Assembly: GCF_933775445.1 (NCBI RefSeq)
Contig: NW_026089464.1
Location: 434,001 to 498,000, forward strand
Reading direction: 5' to 3'
Source of the DNA: Argentina anserina
Lineage: Eukaryota > Streptophyta > Magnoliopsida > Rosales > Rosaceae
DNA: 64,000 bases
This document shows, piece after piece, positions 21,396 through 34,996 of the stretch (position 1 is its first letter; every line of letters begins with the position of its first letter). Both the position numbers and the translations under genes were made by a program. Under the pieces are notes generated by a model. The model saw nothing but the letters and a program-made list of their open reading frames with translations, searched no databases and was not told the DNA's origin.

Positions 21396-23965
21396 ATTCG
21401 AGTTTCTATTGTATTTGAGAGTTTTGCAAGTGTGGGAGTGTGTTTCTTTCAATCTGAGTATCTTTACATCGTTTGCGTATCTTTACTATTCCAATTGTGT
21501 ATCTTTTCATTTCTCGTTTGAGTATCTTTCTGTAAGGCTTCTGATGCGAGTTTCTATTGTATTTCAGAGTTTTGCAAGTGTGAGAGTGTGTTCCTTTCAA
21601 ACTGAGTATCTTTACATCGTTTGCGTATCTTTACTATTCCAATTGTGTATCTTTACATCGTTTCCGTATCTTTACTATTCCAATTGTGTATCTTTACATC
21701 GTTTGCCTATCTTTACTATTCCAATTGTGTATCTTTTCATTTCTCGTTTGAGTATCTTTCTGTAAGGCTTCTGATTCGAGTTTCTATTGTATTTGAGAGT
21801 TTTGCAAGTGTGGGAGTGTGTTTCTTTCAATCTGAGTATCTTTACATCGTTTGCGTATCTTTACTATTCCAATTGTGTATCTTTTCACTTCTCGTTTGAG
21901 TATCTTTCTGTAAGGCTTCTGATGCGAGTTTCTATTGTATTTCAGAGTTTTGCAAGTGTGAGAGTGTGTTTCTTTCAAACTGAGTATCTTTACATCGTTT
22001 GCGTATCTTTACTATTCCAATTGTGTATCTTTACATCGTTTCCGTATCTTTACTATTCCAATTGTGTATCTTTACATCGTTTGCGTATCTTTACTATTCC
22101 AATTGAGTATCTTTTCATTTCTCGTTTGAGTATCTTTCTGTAAGGCTTTCTGATGCGAGTTTCTATTGAATTTGAGAGTTATGCAAGTGTGGGAGTGTGT
22201 TTCTTTCAAACTAAGTATCTTTACATCGTTTGCGTATGTTTACTATTCCAATTGTGTATCTTTACATCGTTTGCCTATCTTTACTATTCCAATTGTGTAT
22301 CTTTTCATTTCTCGTTTGAGTATCTTTCTGTAAGGCTTTCTGATGCGAGTTTCTATTGAATTTGAGAGTTTTGCAAGTGTGGGAGTGTGTTTCTTTCAAT
22401 CTGAGTATCTTTACATCGTTTGCGTATCTTTACTATTCCAATTGTGTATCTTTTCATTTCTCGTTTTAGTATCTTTCTGTAAGGCTTCTGATTCGAGTTT
22501 CTATTGTATTTGAGAGTTTTGCAAGTGTGGGAGTGTGTTTCTTTCAAACTGAATATCTTTACATCGTTTGCGTATCTTTACTATTCCAATTGTGTATCTT
22601 TTCATTTCTCGTTTGAGTATCTTTCTGTAAGGCTTCTGATGCGAGTTTCTATTGTATTTCAGAGTTTTACAAGTGTGAGAGTGTGTTTCTTTCAAACTGA
22701 GTATCTTTACATCGTTTGCGTGTCTTTACTATTCCAATTGTGTATCTTTACATCGTTTCCGTATCTTTACTATTCCAATTGTGTATCTTTACATCGTTTG
22801 CCTATCTTTACTATTCCAATTGTGTATCTTTTCATTTCTCGTTTGAGTATCTTTCTGTAAGGCTTTCTGATACGAGTTTCTATTGTATTTGAGAGTTTTG
22901 CAAGTGTGGGAGTGTGTTTCTTTCAAACTGAATATCTTTACATCGTTTGCGTATCTTTACTATTCCAATTGTGTATCTTTTCATTTCTCGTTTGAGTATC
23001 TTTCTGTAAGGCTTCTGATTCGAGTTTCTATTGTATTTGAGAGTTTTGCAAGTGTGGGAGTGTGTTTCTTTCAATCTGAGTATCTTTACATCGTTTGCGT
23101 ATCTTTACTATTCCAATTGTGTATCTTTTCATTTCTCGTTTGAGTATCTTTCTGTAAGGCTTCTGATGCGAGTTTCTATTGTATTTCAGAGTTTTGCAAG
23201 TGTGAGAGTGTGTTTCTTTCAAACTGAGTATCTTTACATCGTTTGCGTATCTTTACTATTCCAATTGTGTATCTTTACATCGTTTCCGTATCTTTACTAT
23301 TCCAATTGTGTATCTTTACATCGTTTGCCTATCTTTACTATTCCAATTGTGTATCTTTTCATTTCTCGTTTGAGTATCTTTCTGTAAGGCTTCTGATTCG
23401 AGTTTCTATTGTATTTGAGAGTTTTGCAAGTGTGGGAGTGTGTTTCTTTCAATCTGAGTATCTTTACATCGTTTGCGTATCTTTACTATTCCAATTGTGT
23501 ATCTTTTCATTTCTCGTTTGAGTATCTTTCTGTAAGGCTTCTGATGCGAGTTTCTATTGTATTTCAGAGTTTTGCAAGTGTGAGAGTGTGTTTCTTTCAA
23601 ACTGAGTATCTTTACATCGTTTGCGTATCTTTACTATTCCAATTGTGTATCTTTACATCGTTTCCGTATCTTTACTATTCCAATTGTGTATCTTTACATC
23701 GTTTGCGTATCTTTACTATTCCAATTGAGTATCTTTTCATTTCTCGTTTGAGTATCTTTCTGTAAGGCTTTCTGATGCGAGTTTCTATTGAATTTGAGAG
23801 TTTTGCAAGTGTGGGAGTGTGTTTCTTTCAAACTAAGTATCTTTACATCGTTTGCGTATGTTTACTATTCCAATTGTGTATCTTTACATCGTTTGCCTAT
23901 CTTTACTATTCCAATTGAGTATCTTTTCATTTCTCGTTTGAGTATCTTTCTGTAAGGCTTTCTGA
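21396..23965 (+). repeat. 1,622-bp higher-order repeat (about 1.6 copies)
   Basis: Units starting at 21396, 21544, 21774, 21922 and 22153 correspond to 23018, 23166, 23396, 23544 and 23775 (offset 1,622 bp, nine units). Both copies hold the alternating pair ctgattcgag unit then tttcagag/gtgagagtg unit. Small differences include a gtttcctttc versus gtttctttc core at about 21590. Confidence 0.8.
22870..23909 (+). repeat. Segmental duplication with 3,056-bp offset, copy 1
   Basis: This block matches 25926-26965 in unit order (148, 148, 230, 148, 231 and part of the next). The match ends where this copy has ttgcctatc...caattgagtatc and the other has caattgtgtatc. It begins with the actgaatatc unit. 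Confidence 0.85.
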
Positions 23966-25925
23966 TGCGAGTTTCTATTGTATTTCAGAGTTTTGCAAGT
24001 GTGGGAGTGTGTTTCTTTCAAACTGAGTATCTTTACATCGTTTGCGTATCTTTACTATTCCAATTGTGTATCTTTACATCGTTTCCGTATCTTTACTATT
24101 CCAATTGTGTATCTTTACATCGTTTGCGTATCTTTACTATTCCAATTGAGTATCTTTTCATTTCTCGTTTGAGTATCTTTCTGTAAGGCTTTCTGATGCG
24201 AGTTTCTATTGAATTTGAGAGTTTTGCAAGTGTGGGAGTGTGTTTCTTTCAAACTAAGTATCTTTACATCGTTTGCGTATGTTTACTATTCCAATTGTGT
24301 ATCTTTACATCGTTTGCGTATCTTTACTATTCCAATTGTGTATCTTTTCATTTCTCGTTTGAGTATCTTTCTGTAAGGCTTTCTGATGCGAGTTTCTATT
24401 GAATTTGAGAGTTTTGCAAGTGTGGGAGTGTGTTTCTTTCAATCTGAGTATCTTTACATCGTTTGCGTATCTTTACTATTCCAATTGTGTATCTTTACAT
24501 CGTTTGCGTATCTTTACTATTCCAATTGTGTATCTTTTCATTTCTCGTTTGAGTATCTTTCTGTAAGGCTTCTGATGCGAGTTTCTATTGTATTTGAGAG
24601 TTTTGCAAGTGTGGGAGTGTGTTTCTTTCAAACTGAGTATCTTTACATCGTTTGCGTATCTTTACTATTCCAATTGTGTATCTTTTCATTTCTCGTTTGA
24701 GTATCTTTCTGTAAGGCTTTCTGATGCGAGTTTTTATTGTATTTGAGAGTTTTGCAAGTGTGGGAGTGTGTTTCTTTCAAACTGAATATCTTTACATCGT
24801 TTGCGTATCTTTACTATTCCAATTGTGTATCTTTTCATTTCTCGTTTGAGTATCTTTCTGTAAGGCTTCTGATTCGAGTTTCTATTGTATTTGAGAGTTT
24901 TGCAAGTGTGGGAGTGTGTTTCTTTCAATCTGAGTATCTTTACATCGTTTGCGTATCTTTACTATTCCAATTGTGTATCTTTTCATTTCTCGTTTGAGTA
25001 TCTTTCTGTAAGGCTTCTGATGCGAGTTTCTATTGTATTTCAGAGTTTTGCAAGTGTGAGAGTGTGTTTCTTTCAAACTGAGTATCTTTACATCGTTTGC
25101 GTATCTTTACTATTCCAATTGTGTATCTTTACATCGTTTCCGTATCTTTACTATTCCAATTGTGTATCTTTACATCGTTTGCGTATCTTTACTATTCCAA
25201 TTGAGTATCTTTTCATTTCTCGTTTGAGTATCTTTCTGTAAGGCTTTCTGATGCGAGTTTCTATTGAATTTGAGAGTTTTGCAAGTGTGGGAGTGTGTTT
25301 TTTTCAAACTGAGTATCTTTACATCGTTTGCGTATCTTTACTATTCCAATTGTGTATCTTTTCATTTCTCGTTTGAGTATCTTTCTGTAAGGCTTCTGAT
25401 TCGAGTTTCTATTGTATTTGAGAGTTTTGCAAGTGTGGGAGTGTGTTTCTTTCAATCTGAGTATCTTTACATCGTTTGCGTATCTTTACTATTCCAATTG
25501 TGTATCTTTTCATTTCTCGTTTGAGTATCTTTCTGTAAGGCTTTCTGATGCGAGTTTCTATTGAATTTGAGAGTTTTGCAAGTGTGGGAGTGTGTTTCTT
25601 TCAAACTGAGTATCTTTACATCGTTTGCGTATCTTTACTATTCCAATTGTGTATCTTTTCATTTCTCGTTTGAGTATCTTTCTGTAAGGCTTCTGATTCG
25701 AGTTTCTATTGTATTTGAGAGTTTTGCAAGTGTGGGAGTGTGTTTCTTTCAAACTGAGTATCTTTACATCGTTTGGTATCTTTACTATTCCAATTGTGTA
25801 TCTTTACATCGTTTCCGTATCTTTACTATTCCAATTGTGTATCTTTACATCGTTTGCGTATCTTTACTATTCCAATTGTGTATCTTTTCATTTCTCGTTT
25901 GAGTATCTTTCTGTAAGGCTTTCTG

Positions 25926-26965
25926 ATGCGAGTTTCTATTGTATTTGAGAGTTTTGCAAGTGTGGGAGTGTGTTTCTTTCAAACTGAATATCTTTACATC
26001 GTTTGCGTATCTTTACTATTCCAATTGTGTATCTTTTCATTTCTCGTTTGAGTATCTTTCTGTAAGGCTTCTGATTCGAGTTTCTATTGTATTTGAGAGT
26101 TTTGCAAGTGTGGGAGTGTGTTTCTTTCAATCTGAGTATCTTTACATCGTTTGCGTATCTTTACTATTCCAATTGTGTATCTTTTCATTTCTCGTTTGAG
26201 TATCTTTCTGTAAGGCTTCTGATGCGAGTTTCTATTGTATTTCAGAGTTTTGCAAGTGTGAGAGTGTGTTTCTTTCAAACTGAGTATCTTTACATCGTTT
26301 GCGTATCTTTACTATTCCAATTGTGTATCTTTACATCGTTTCCGTATCTTTACTATTCCAATTGTGTATCTTTACATCGTTTGCCTATCTTTACTATTCC
26401 AATTGTGTATCTTTTCATTTCTCGTTTGAGTATCTTTCTGTAAGGCTTCTGATTCGAGTTTCTATTGTATTTGAGAGTTTTGCAAGTGTGGGAGTGTGTT
26501 TCTTTCAATCTGAGTATCTTTACATCGTTTGCGTATCTTTACTATTCCAATTGTGTATCTTTTCATTTCTCGTTTGAGTATCTTTCTGTAAGGCTTCTGA
26601 TGCGAGTTTCTATTGTATTTCAGAGTTTTGCAAGTGTGAGAGTGTGTTTCTTTCAAACTGAGTATCTTTACATCGTTTGCGTATCTTTACTATTCCAATT
26701 GTGTATCTTTACATCGTTTCCGTATCTTTACTATTCCAATTGTGTATCTTTACATCGTTTGCGTATCTTTACTATTCCAATTGAGTATCTTTTCATTTCT
26801 CGTTTGAGTATCTTTCTGTAAGGCTTTCTGATGCGAGTTTCTATTGAATTTGAGAGTTTTGCAAGTGTGGGAGTGTGTTTCTTTCAAACTAAGTATCTTT
26901 ACATCGTTTGCGTATGTTTACTATTCCAATTGTGTATCTTTACATCGTTTGCCTATCTTTACTAT
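25926..26965 (+). repeat. Segmental duplication with 3,056-bp offset, copy 2
   Basis: Partner of 22870-23909. Its right part also matches 21787-22500 (offset 4,678 bp), so the same cassette has been copied more than once in this domain. The unit just left of it (25696) carries a single-base deletion, gtttggtatc at 25771, not seen in the other copies. Confidence 0.85.
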
Positions 26966-29900
26966 TCCAATTGTGTATCTTTTCATTTCTCGTTTGAGTA
27001 TCTTTCTGTAAGGCTTTCTGATGCGAGTTTCTATTGAATTTGAGAGTTTTGCAAGTGTGGGAGTGTGTTTCTTTCAATCTGAGTATATTTACATCGTTTG
27101 CGTATCTTTACTATTCCAATTGTGTATCTTTTCATTTCTCGTTTTAGTATCTTTCTGTAAGGCTTCTGATTCGAGTTTCTATTGTATTTGAGAGTTATGC
27201 AAGTGTGGGAGTGTGTTTCTTTCAATCTGAGTATCTTTACATCGTTTGCGTATCTTTACTATTCCAATTGCGTATCTTTTCATTTCTCGTTTGAGTATCT
27301 TTCTGTAAGGCTTTCTGATGCGAGTTTCTATTGTATTTAAGAGTTTTGCAAGTGTGGGAGTGTGTTTCTTTCAAACTGAATATCTTTACATCGTTTGCGT
27401 ATCTTTACTATTCCAATTGTGTATCTTTTCATTTCTCGTTTGAGTATCTTTCTGTAAGGCTTCTGATTCGAGTTTCTATTGTATTTGAGAGTTATGCAAG
27501 TGTGGGAGTGTGTTTCTTTCAATCTGAGTATCTTTACATCGTTTGCGTATCTTTACTATTCCAATTGTGTATCTTTTCATTTCTCGTTTGAGTATCTTTC
27601 TGTAAGGCTTCTGATGCGAGTTTCTATTGTATTTCAGAGTTTTGCAAGTGTGAGAGTGTGTTCCTTTCAAACTGAGTATCTTTACATCGTTTGCATATCT
27701 TTACTATTCCAATTGTGTATCTTTACATCGTTTCCGTATCTTTACTATTCCAATTGGGTATCTTTACATCGTTTGCGTATCTTTACTATTCCAATTGAGT
27801 ATCTTTTCATTTCTCGTTTGAGTATCTTTCTGTAAGGCTTTCTGATGCGAGTTTCTATTGAATTTGAGAGTTTTGCAAGTGTGGGAGTGTGTTTCTTTCA
27901 AACTGAGTATCTTTACATCGTTTGCGTATGTTTACTATTCCAATTGTGTATCTTTACATCGTTTGCGTATCTTTACTATTCCAATTGTGTATCTTTTCAT
28001 TTCTCGTTTGAGTATCTTTCTGTAAGGCTTGCTGATGCGAGTTTCTATTGAATTTGAGAGTTTTGCAAGTGTGGGAGTGTGTTTCTTTCAAACTGAGTAT
28101 CTTTACATCGTTTGCGTATCTTTACTATTCCAATTGTGTATCTTTACATCGTTTGCGTATCTTTACTATTCCAATTGTGTATCTTTTCATTTCTCGTTTG
28201 AGTATCTTTCTGTAAGGCTTCTGATGCGAGTTTCTATTGTATTTGAGAGTTTTGCAAGTGTGGGAGTGTGTTTCTTTCAAACTGAGTATCTTTACATCGT
28301 TTGCGTATCTTTACTATTCCAATTGTGTATCTTTTCATTTCTCGTTTGAGTATCTTTCTGTAAGGCTTTCTGATGCGAGTTTCTATTGTATTTGAGAGTT
28401 TTGCAAGTGTGGGAGTGTGTTTCTTTCAAACTGAATATCTTTACATCGTTTGCGTATCTTTACTATTCCAATTGTGTATCTTTTCATTTCTCGTTTGAGT
28501 ATCTTTCTGTAAGGCTTCTGATTCGAGTTTCTATTGTATTTGAGAGTTTTGCAAGTGTGGGAGTGTGTTTCTTTCAATCTGAGTATCTTTACATCGTTTG
28601 CGTATCTTTACTATTCCAATTGTGTATCTTTTCATTTCTCGTTTGAGTATCTTTCTGTAAGGCTTCTGATGCGAGTTTCTATTGTATTTCAGAGTTTTGC
28701 AAGTGTGAGAGTGTGTTTCTTTCAAACTGAGTATCTTTACATCGTTTGCGTATCTTTACTATTCCAATTGTGTATCTTTACATCGTTTCCGTATCTTTAC
28801 TATTCCAATTGTGTATCTTTACATCGTTTGCGTATCTTTACTATTCCAATTGAGTATCTTTTCATTTCTCGTTTGAGTATCTTTCTGTAAGGCTTTCTGA
28901 TGCGAGTTTCTATTGAATTTGAGAGTTTTGCAAGTGTGGGAGTGTGTTTCTTTCAAACTAAGTATCTTTACATCGTTTGCGTATGTTTACTATTCCAATT
29001 GTGTATCTTTACATCGTTTGCCTATCTTTACTATTCCAATTGTGTATCTTTTCATTTCTCGTTTGAGTATCTTTCTGTAAGGCTTTCTGATGCGAGTTTC
29101 TATTGAATTTGAGAGTTTTGCAAGTGTGGGAGTGTGTTTCTTTCAATCTGAGTATCTTTACATCGTTTGCGTATCTTTACTATTCCAATTGTGTATTTTT
29201 ACATCGTTTGCGTATCTTTACTATTCCAATTGTGTATCTTTTCATTTCTCGTTTGAGTATCTTTCTGTAAGGCTTTCTGATGCGAGTTTCTATTGAATTT
29301 GAGAGTTTTGCAAGTGTGGGAGTGTGTTTCTTTCAAACTGAGTATCTTTACATCGTTTGCGTATCTTTACTATTCCAATTGTGTATCTTTACATCGTTTG
29401 CGTATCTTTACTATTCCAATTGTGTATCTTTTCATTTCTCGTTTGAGTATCTTTCTGTAAGGCTTCTGATGCGAGTTTCTATTGTATTTGAGAGTTTTGC
29501 AAGTGTGGGAGTGTGTTTCTTTCAAACTGAGTATCTTTACATCGTTTGCGTATCTTTACTATTTTAATTGTGTATCTTTACATCGTTTGCGTATCTTTAC
29601 TATTCCAATTGTGTATCTTTTCATTTCTCGTTTGAGTATCTTTCTGTAAGGCTTTCTGATGCGAGTTTCTATTGAATTTGAGAGTTTTGCAAGTGTGGGA
29701 GTGTGTTTCCTTCAAACTGAGTATCTTTACATCGTTTGCGTATGTTTACTATTCCAATTGTGTATCTTTACATCGTTTGCGTATCTTTACTATTCCAATT
29801 GTGTATCTTTTCATTTCTCGTTTGAGTATCTTTCTGTAAGGCTTTCTGATGCGAGTTTCTATTGAATTTGAGAGTTTTGCAAGTGTGGGAGTGTGTTTCT

Positions 29901-32900
29901 TTCAAACTGAGTATCTTTACATCGTTTGCGTATCTTTACTATTCCAATTGTGTATCTTTTCATTTCTTGTTTGAGTATCTTTCTGTAAGGCTTTCTGATG
30001 CGAGTTTCTATTGTATTTGAGAGTTTTGCAAGTGTGGGACTGTGTTTCTTTCAATCTGAGTATCTTTACATCGTTTGCGTATCTTTACTATTCCAATTGT
30101 GTATCTTTACATCGTTTGCGTATCTTTACTATTCCAATTGTGTATCTTTTCATTTCTCGTTTGAGTATCTTTCTGTAAGGCTTCTGATGCGAGTTTCTAT
30201 TGTATTTGAGAGTTTTGCAAGTGTGGGAATGTGTTTCTTTCAAACTGAGTTTCTTTACATCGTTTGCGTATCTTTACTATTCCAATTGTGTATCTTTACA
30301 TCGTTTGCGTATCTTTACTATTCCAATTGTGGATCTTTTCATTTCTTGTTTGAGTATCTTTCTGTAAGGCTTTCTGATGCGAGTTTCTATTGTATTTGAG
30401 AGTTTTGCAAGTGTGGGAGTGTGTTTCTTTCAATCTGAGTATCTTTACATCGTTTGCGTATCTTTACTATTCCAATTGTGTATCTTTACATCGTTTGCGT
30501 ATCTTTACTATTCCAATTGTGTATCTTTTCATTTCTTCTTTGAGTATCTTTCTGTAAGTCTTTCTGATGCGAGTTACTATTGTATTTGAGAGTTTTGCAA
30601 GTGTGGGACTGTGTTTCTTTCAAACTGAGTATCTTTACATCGTTTGCGTATCTTTACTATTCCAATTGTGTATCTTTTCATTTCTCGTTTGAGTATCTTT
30701 CTGTAAGGCTTCTGATGCGAGTTTCTATTGTATTTGAGAGTTTTGCAAGTGTGGGAGTGTGTTTCTTTCAATCTGAGTATCTTTACATCGTTTGCGTATC
30801 TTTACTATTCCAATTGTGTATCTTTACATCGTTTGCGTATCTTTACTATTCCAATTGTGTATCTTTTCATTTCTCGTTTGAGTATCTTTCTGTAAGGCTT
30901 TCTGATGCGAGTTTCTATTGAATTTGAGAGTTTTGCAAGTGTGGGAGTGTGTTTCCTTCAAACTGAGTATCTTTACATCGTTTGCGTATGTTTACTATTC
31001 CAATTGTGTATCTTTACATCGTTTGCGTATCTTTACTATTCCAATTGTGTATCTTTTCATTTCTCGTTTGAGTATCTTTCTGTAAGGCTTTCTGATGCGA
31101 GTTTCTACTGTATTTGAGAGTTTTGCAAGTGTGGGAGTGTGTTTCTTTCAAACTGAATATCTTTACATCGTTTGCGTATCTTTACTATTCCAATTGTGTA
31201 TCTTTTCATTTCTCGTTTGAGTATCTTTCTGTAAGGCTTCTGATGCGAGTTTCTATTGTATTTGAGAGTTTTGCAAGTGTGGGAGTGTGTTTCTTTCAAT
31301 CTGAGTATCTTTACATCGTTTGCGTATCTTTACTATTCCAATTGTGTATCTTTACATCGTTTGCGTATCTTTACTATTCCAATTGAGTATCTTTTCATTT
31401 CTCGTTTGAGTATCTTTCTGTAAGGCTTTCTGATGCGAGTTTCTATTGAATTTGAGAGTTTTGCAAGTGTGGGAGTGTGTTTCTTTCAAACTAAGTATCT
31501 TTACATCGTTTGCGTATGTTTACTATTCCAATTGTGTATCTTTACATCGTTTGCGTATCTTTACTATTCCAATTGTGTATCTTTTCATTTCTCGTTTGAG
31601 TATCTTTCTGTAAGGCTTTCTGATGCGAGTTTCTACTGTATTTGAGAGTTTTGCAAGTGTGGGAGTGTGTTTCTTTCAAACTGAGTATCTTTACATCGTT
31701 TGCGTATCTTTACTATTCCAATTGTGTATCTTTTCATTTCTCGTTTGAGTATCTTTCTGTAAGGCTTCTGATTCGAGTTTCTATTGTATTTGAGAGTTGT
31801 GCAAGTGTGGGAGTGTGTTTCTTTCAATCTGAGTATCTTTACATCGTTTGCGTATCTTTACTATTCCAATTGTGTATCTTTTCATTTCTCGTTTGAGTAT
31901 CTTTCTGTAAGGCTTCTGATGCGAGTTTCTATTGTATTTCAGAGTTTTGCAAGTGTGAGAGTGCGTTCCTTTCAAACTGAGTATCTTTACATCGTTTGCG
32001 TATCTTTACTATTCCAATTGTGTATCTTTTCATCGTTTGCGTATCTTTACTATTCCAATTGTGTATCTTTTCATTTCTCGTTTGAGTATCTTTCTGTAAG
32101 GCTTTCCGATGCGAGTTTCTATTGAATTTGAGAGTTTTGCAAGTGTGGGAGTGTGTTTCTTTCAATCTGAGTATCTTTACATCGTTTGCGTATCTTTACT
32201 ATTCCAATTGTGTATCTTTTCATTTCTCGTTTGAGTATCTTTCTGTAAGGCTTCTGATGCGAGTTTCTATTGTATTTGAGAGTTTTGCAAGTGTGGGAGT
32301 GTGTTTCTTTCAAACTGAGTATCTTTACATCGTTTGCGTATCTTTACTATTCCAATTGTGTATCTTTACATCGTTTGCGTATCTTTACTATTCCAATTGT
32401 GTATCTTTACATCGTTTGCGTATCTTTACTATTCCAATTGTGTATCTTTTCATTTCTCGTTTGAGTATCTTTCTGTAAGGCTTTCCGATGCGAGTTTCTA
32501 TTGAATTTGAGAGTTGTGCAAGTGTGGGAGTGTGTTTCCTTCAAACTGAGTATCTTTACATCGTTTGCGTATCTTTACTATTCCAATTGTGTATCTTTAC
32601 ATCGTTTGCGTATCTTTACTATTCCAATTGTGTATCTTTTCATTTCTTGTTTGAGTATCTTTCTGTAAGGCTTTCTGATGCGAGTTTCTATTGTATTTGA
32701 GAGTTTTGCAAGTGTGGGAGTGTGTTTCTTTCAAACTGAGTATCTTTACATCGTTTGCGTATCTTTACTATTCCAAATGTGTATCTTTTCATTTCTTGTT
32801 TGAGTATCTTTCTGTAAGGCTTTCTGATGCGAGTTTCTATTGTATTTGAGAGTTTTGCAAGTGTGGGAGTGTGTTTCTTTCAAACTGAGTATCTTTACAT

Positions 32901-34996
32901 CGTTTGCGTATGTTTACTATTCCAATTGTGTATCTTTACATCGTTTGCGTATCTTTACTATTCCAATTGTGTATCTTTTCATTTCTCGTTTGAGTATCTT
33001 TCTGTAAGGCTTCTGATGCGAGTTTCTATTGTATTTGAGAGTTTTGCAAGTGTGGGAGTGTGTTTCTTTCAAACTGAGTATCTTTACATCGTTTGCGTAT
33101 CTTTACTATTCCAATTGTGTATCTTTACATCGTTTGCGTATCTTTACTATTCCAATTGTGGATCTTTTCATTTCTTGTTTGAGTATCTTTCTGTAAGGCT
33201 TTCTGATGCGAGTTTCTATTGTATTTGAGAGTTTTGCAAGTGTGGGAGTGTGTTTCTTTCAAACTGAGTATCTTTACATCGTTTGCGTATCTTGACTATT
33301 CCAATTGTGTATCTTTACATCGTTTGCGTATCTTTACTATTCCAATTGTGTATCTTTTCATTTCTTGTTTGAGTATCTTTCTGTAAGGCTTTCTGATGCG
33401 AGTTTCTATTGTATTTGAGAGTTTTGCAAGTGTGGGAGTGTGTTTCTTTCAAACTGAGTATCTTTACATCGTTTGCGTATCTTTACTATTCCAATTGTGT
33501 ATCTTTACATCGTTTGCGTATCTTTACTATTCCAATTGTGTATCTTTTCATTTCTTGTTTGAGTATCTTTCTGTAAGGCTTTCTGATGCGAGTTTCTATT
33601 GTATTTGAGAGTTTTGCAAGTGTGGGAGTGTGTTTCTTTCAAACTGAGTATCTTTACATCGTTTGCGTATCTTTACTATTCCAATTGTGTATCTTTTCAT
33701 TTCTCGTTTGAATATCTTTGTGTAAGGCTTCTGATGCGAGTTTCTATTGTATTTGAGAGTTTTGCAAGTGTGGGAGTGTGTTTCTTTCAAACTGAGTATC
33801 TTTACATCGTTTGCGTATCTTTACTATTCCAATTGTGTATCTTTACATCGTTTGCGTATCTTTACTATTCCAATTGTGTATCTTTACATCGTTTGCGTAT
33901 CTTTACTATTCCAATTGTGTATCTTTACATCGTTTGCGTATCTTTACTATTCCAATTGTGTATCTTTTCATTTCTCGTTTGAGTATCTTTCTGTAAGGCT
34001 TTCTGATGCGAGTTTCTATTGAATTTGAGAGTTTTGCAACTGTGGGAGTGTGTTTCTTTCAAACTGAGTATCTTTACATCGTTTGCGTATCTTTACTATT
34101 CCAATTGTGTATCTTTACATCGTTTGCGTATCTTTACTATTCCAATTGTGTATCTTTTCATTTCTCGTTTGAGTATCTTTCTGTAAGGCTTTCTGATGCG
34201 AGTTTCTATTGAATTTGAGAGTTGTGCAAGTGTGGGAGTGTGTTTCCTTCAAACTGAGTATCTTTACATCGTTTGCGTATCTTTACTATTCCAATTGTGT
34301 ATCTTTACATCGTTTGCGTATCTTTACTATTCCAATTGTGTATCTTTTCATTTCTCGTTTGAGTATCTTTCTGTAAGGCTTTCTGATGCGAGTTTCTATT
34401 GAATTTGAGAGTTGTGCAAGTGTGGGAGTGTGTTTCTTTCAAACTGAGTATCTTTACATCGTTTGCGTATCTTTACTATTCCAATTGTGTATCTTTACAT
34501 CGTTTGCGTATCTTTACTATTCCAATTGTGTATCTTTACATCGTTTGCGTATCTTTACTATTCCAATTGTGTATCTTTTCAATTCTCGTTTGAGTATCTT
34601 TCTGTAAGGCTTTCTGATGCGAGTTTCTATTGAATTTGAGAGTTTTGCAACTGTGGGAGTGTGTTTCTTTCAAACTGAGTATCTTTACATCGTTTGCGTA
34701 TCTTTACTATTCCAATTGTGTATCTTTACATCGTTTGCGTATCTTTACTATTCCAATTGTGTATCTTTTCATTTCTCGTTTGAGTATCTTTCTGTAAGGC
34801 TTTCCGATGCGAGTTTCTATTGAATTTGAGAGTTGTGCAAGTGTGGGAGTGTGTTTCCTTCAAACTGAGTATCTTTACATCGTTTGCGTATCTTTACTAT
34901 TCCAATTGTGTATCTTTACATCGTTTGCGTATCTTTACTATTCCAATTGTGTATCTTTTCATTTCTTGTTTGAGTATCTTTCTGTAAGGCTTTCTG

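Larger units (their letters stand above)
16500..32100 (+). repeat. Satellite variant domain B
   Basis: Diagnostic variants are ctgattcgag (first at about 16648, last at about 31770), a core with tttcagag plus gtgagagtg, actgaatatc, catcgtttcc and gtttgcctatc. These are absent or very rare beyond about 32 kb and mostly absent before 16.5 kb. The domain contains the 1,622- and 3,056-bp higher-order repeats. The edges are gradual, with mixed units between about 29.5 and 33 kb. Confidence 0.8.

Noticed and set aside
32022..32040. A hybrid between 19- and 23-bp modules (gtatcttttcatcgtttgc).
   Set aside because: It differs from the normal 19-bp module by one base (a to t), so a point mutation is sufficient and recombination need not be invoked.
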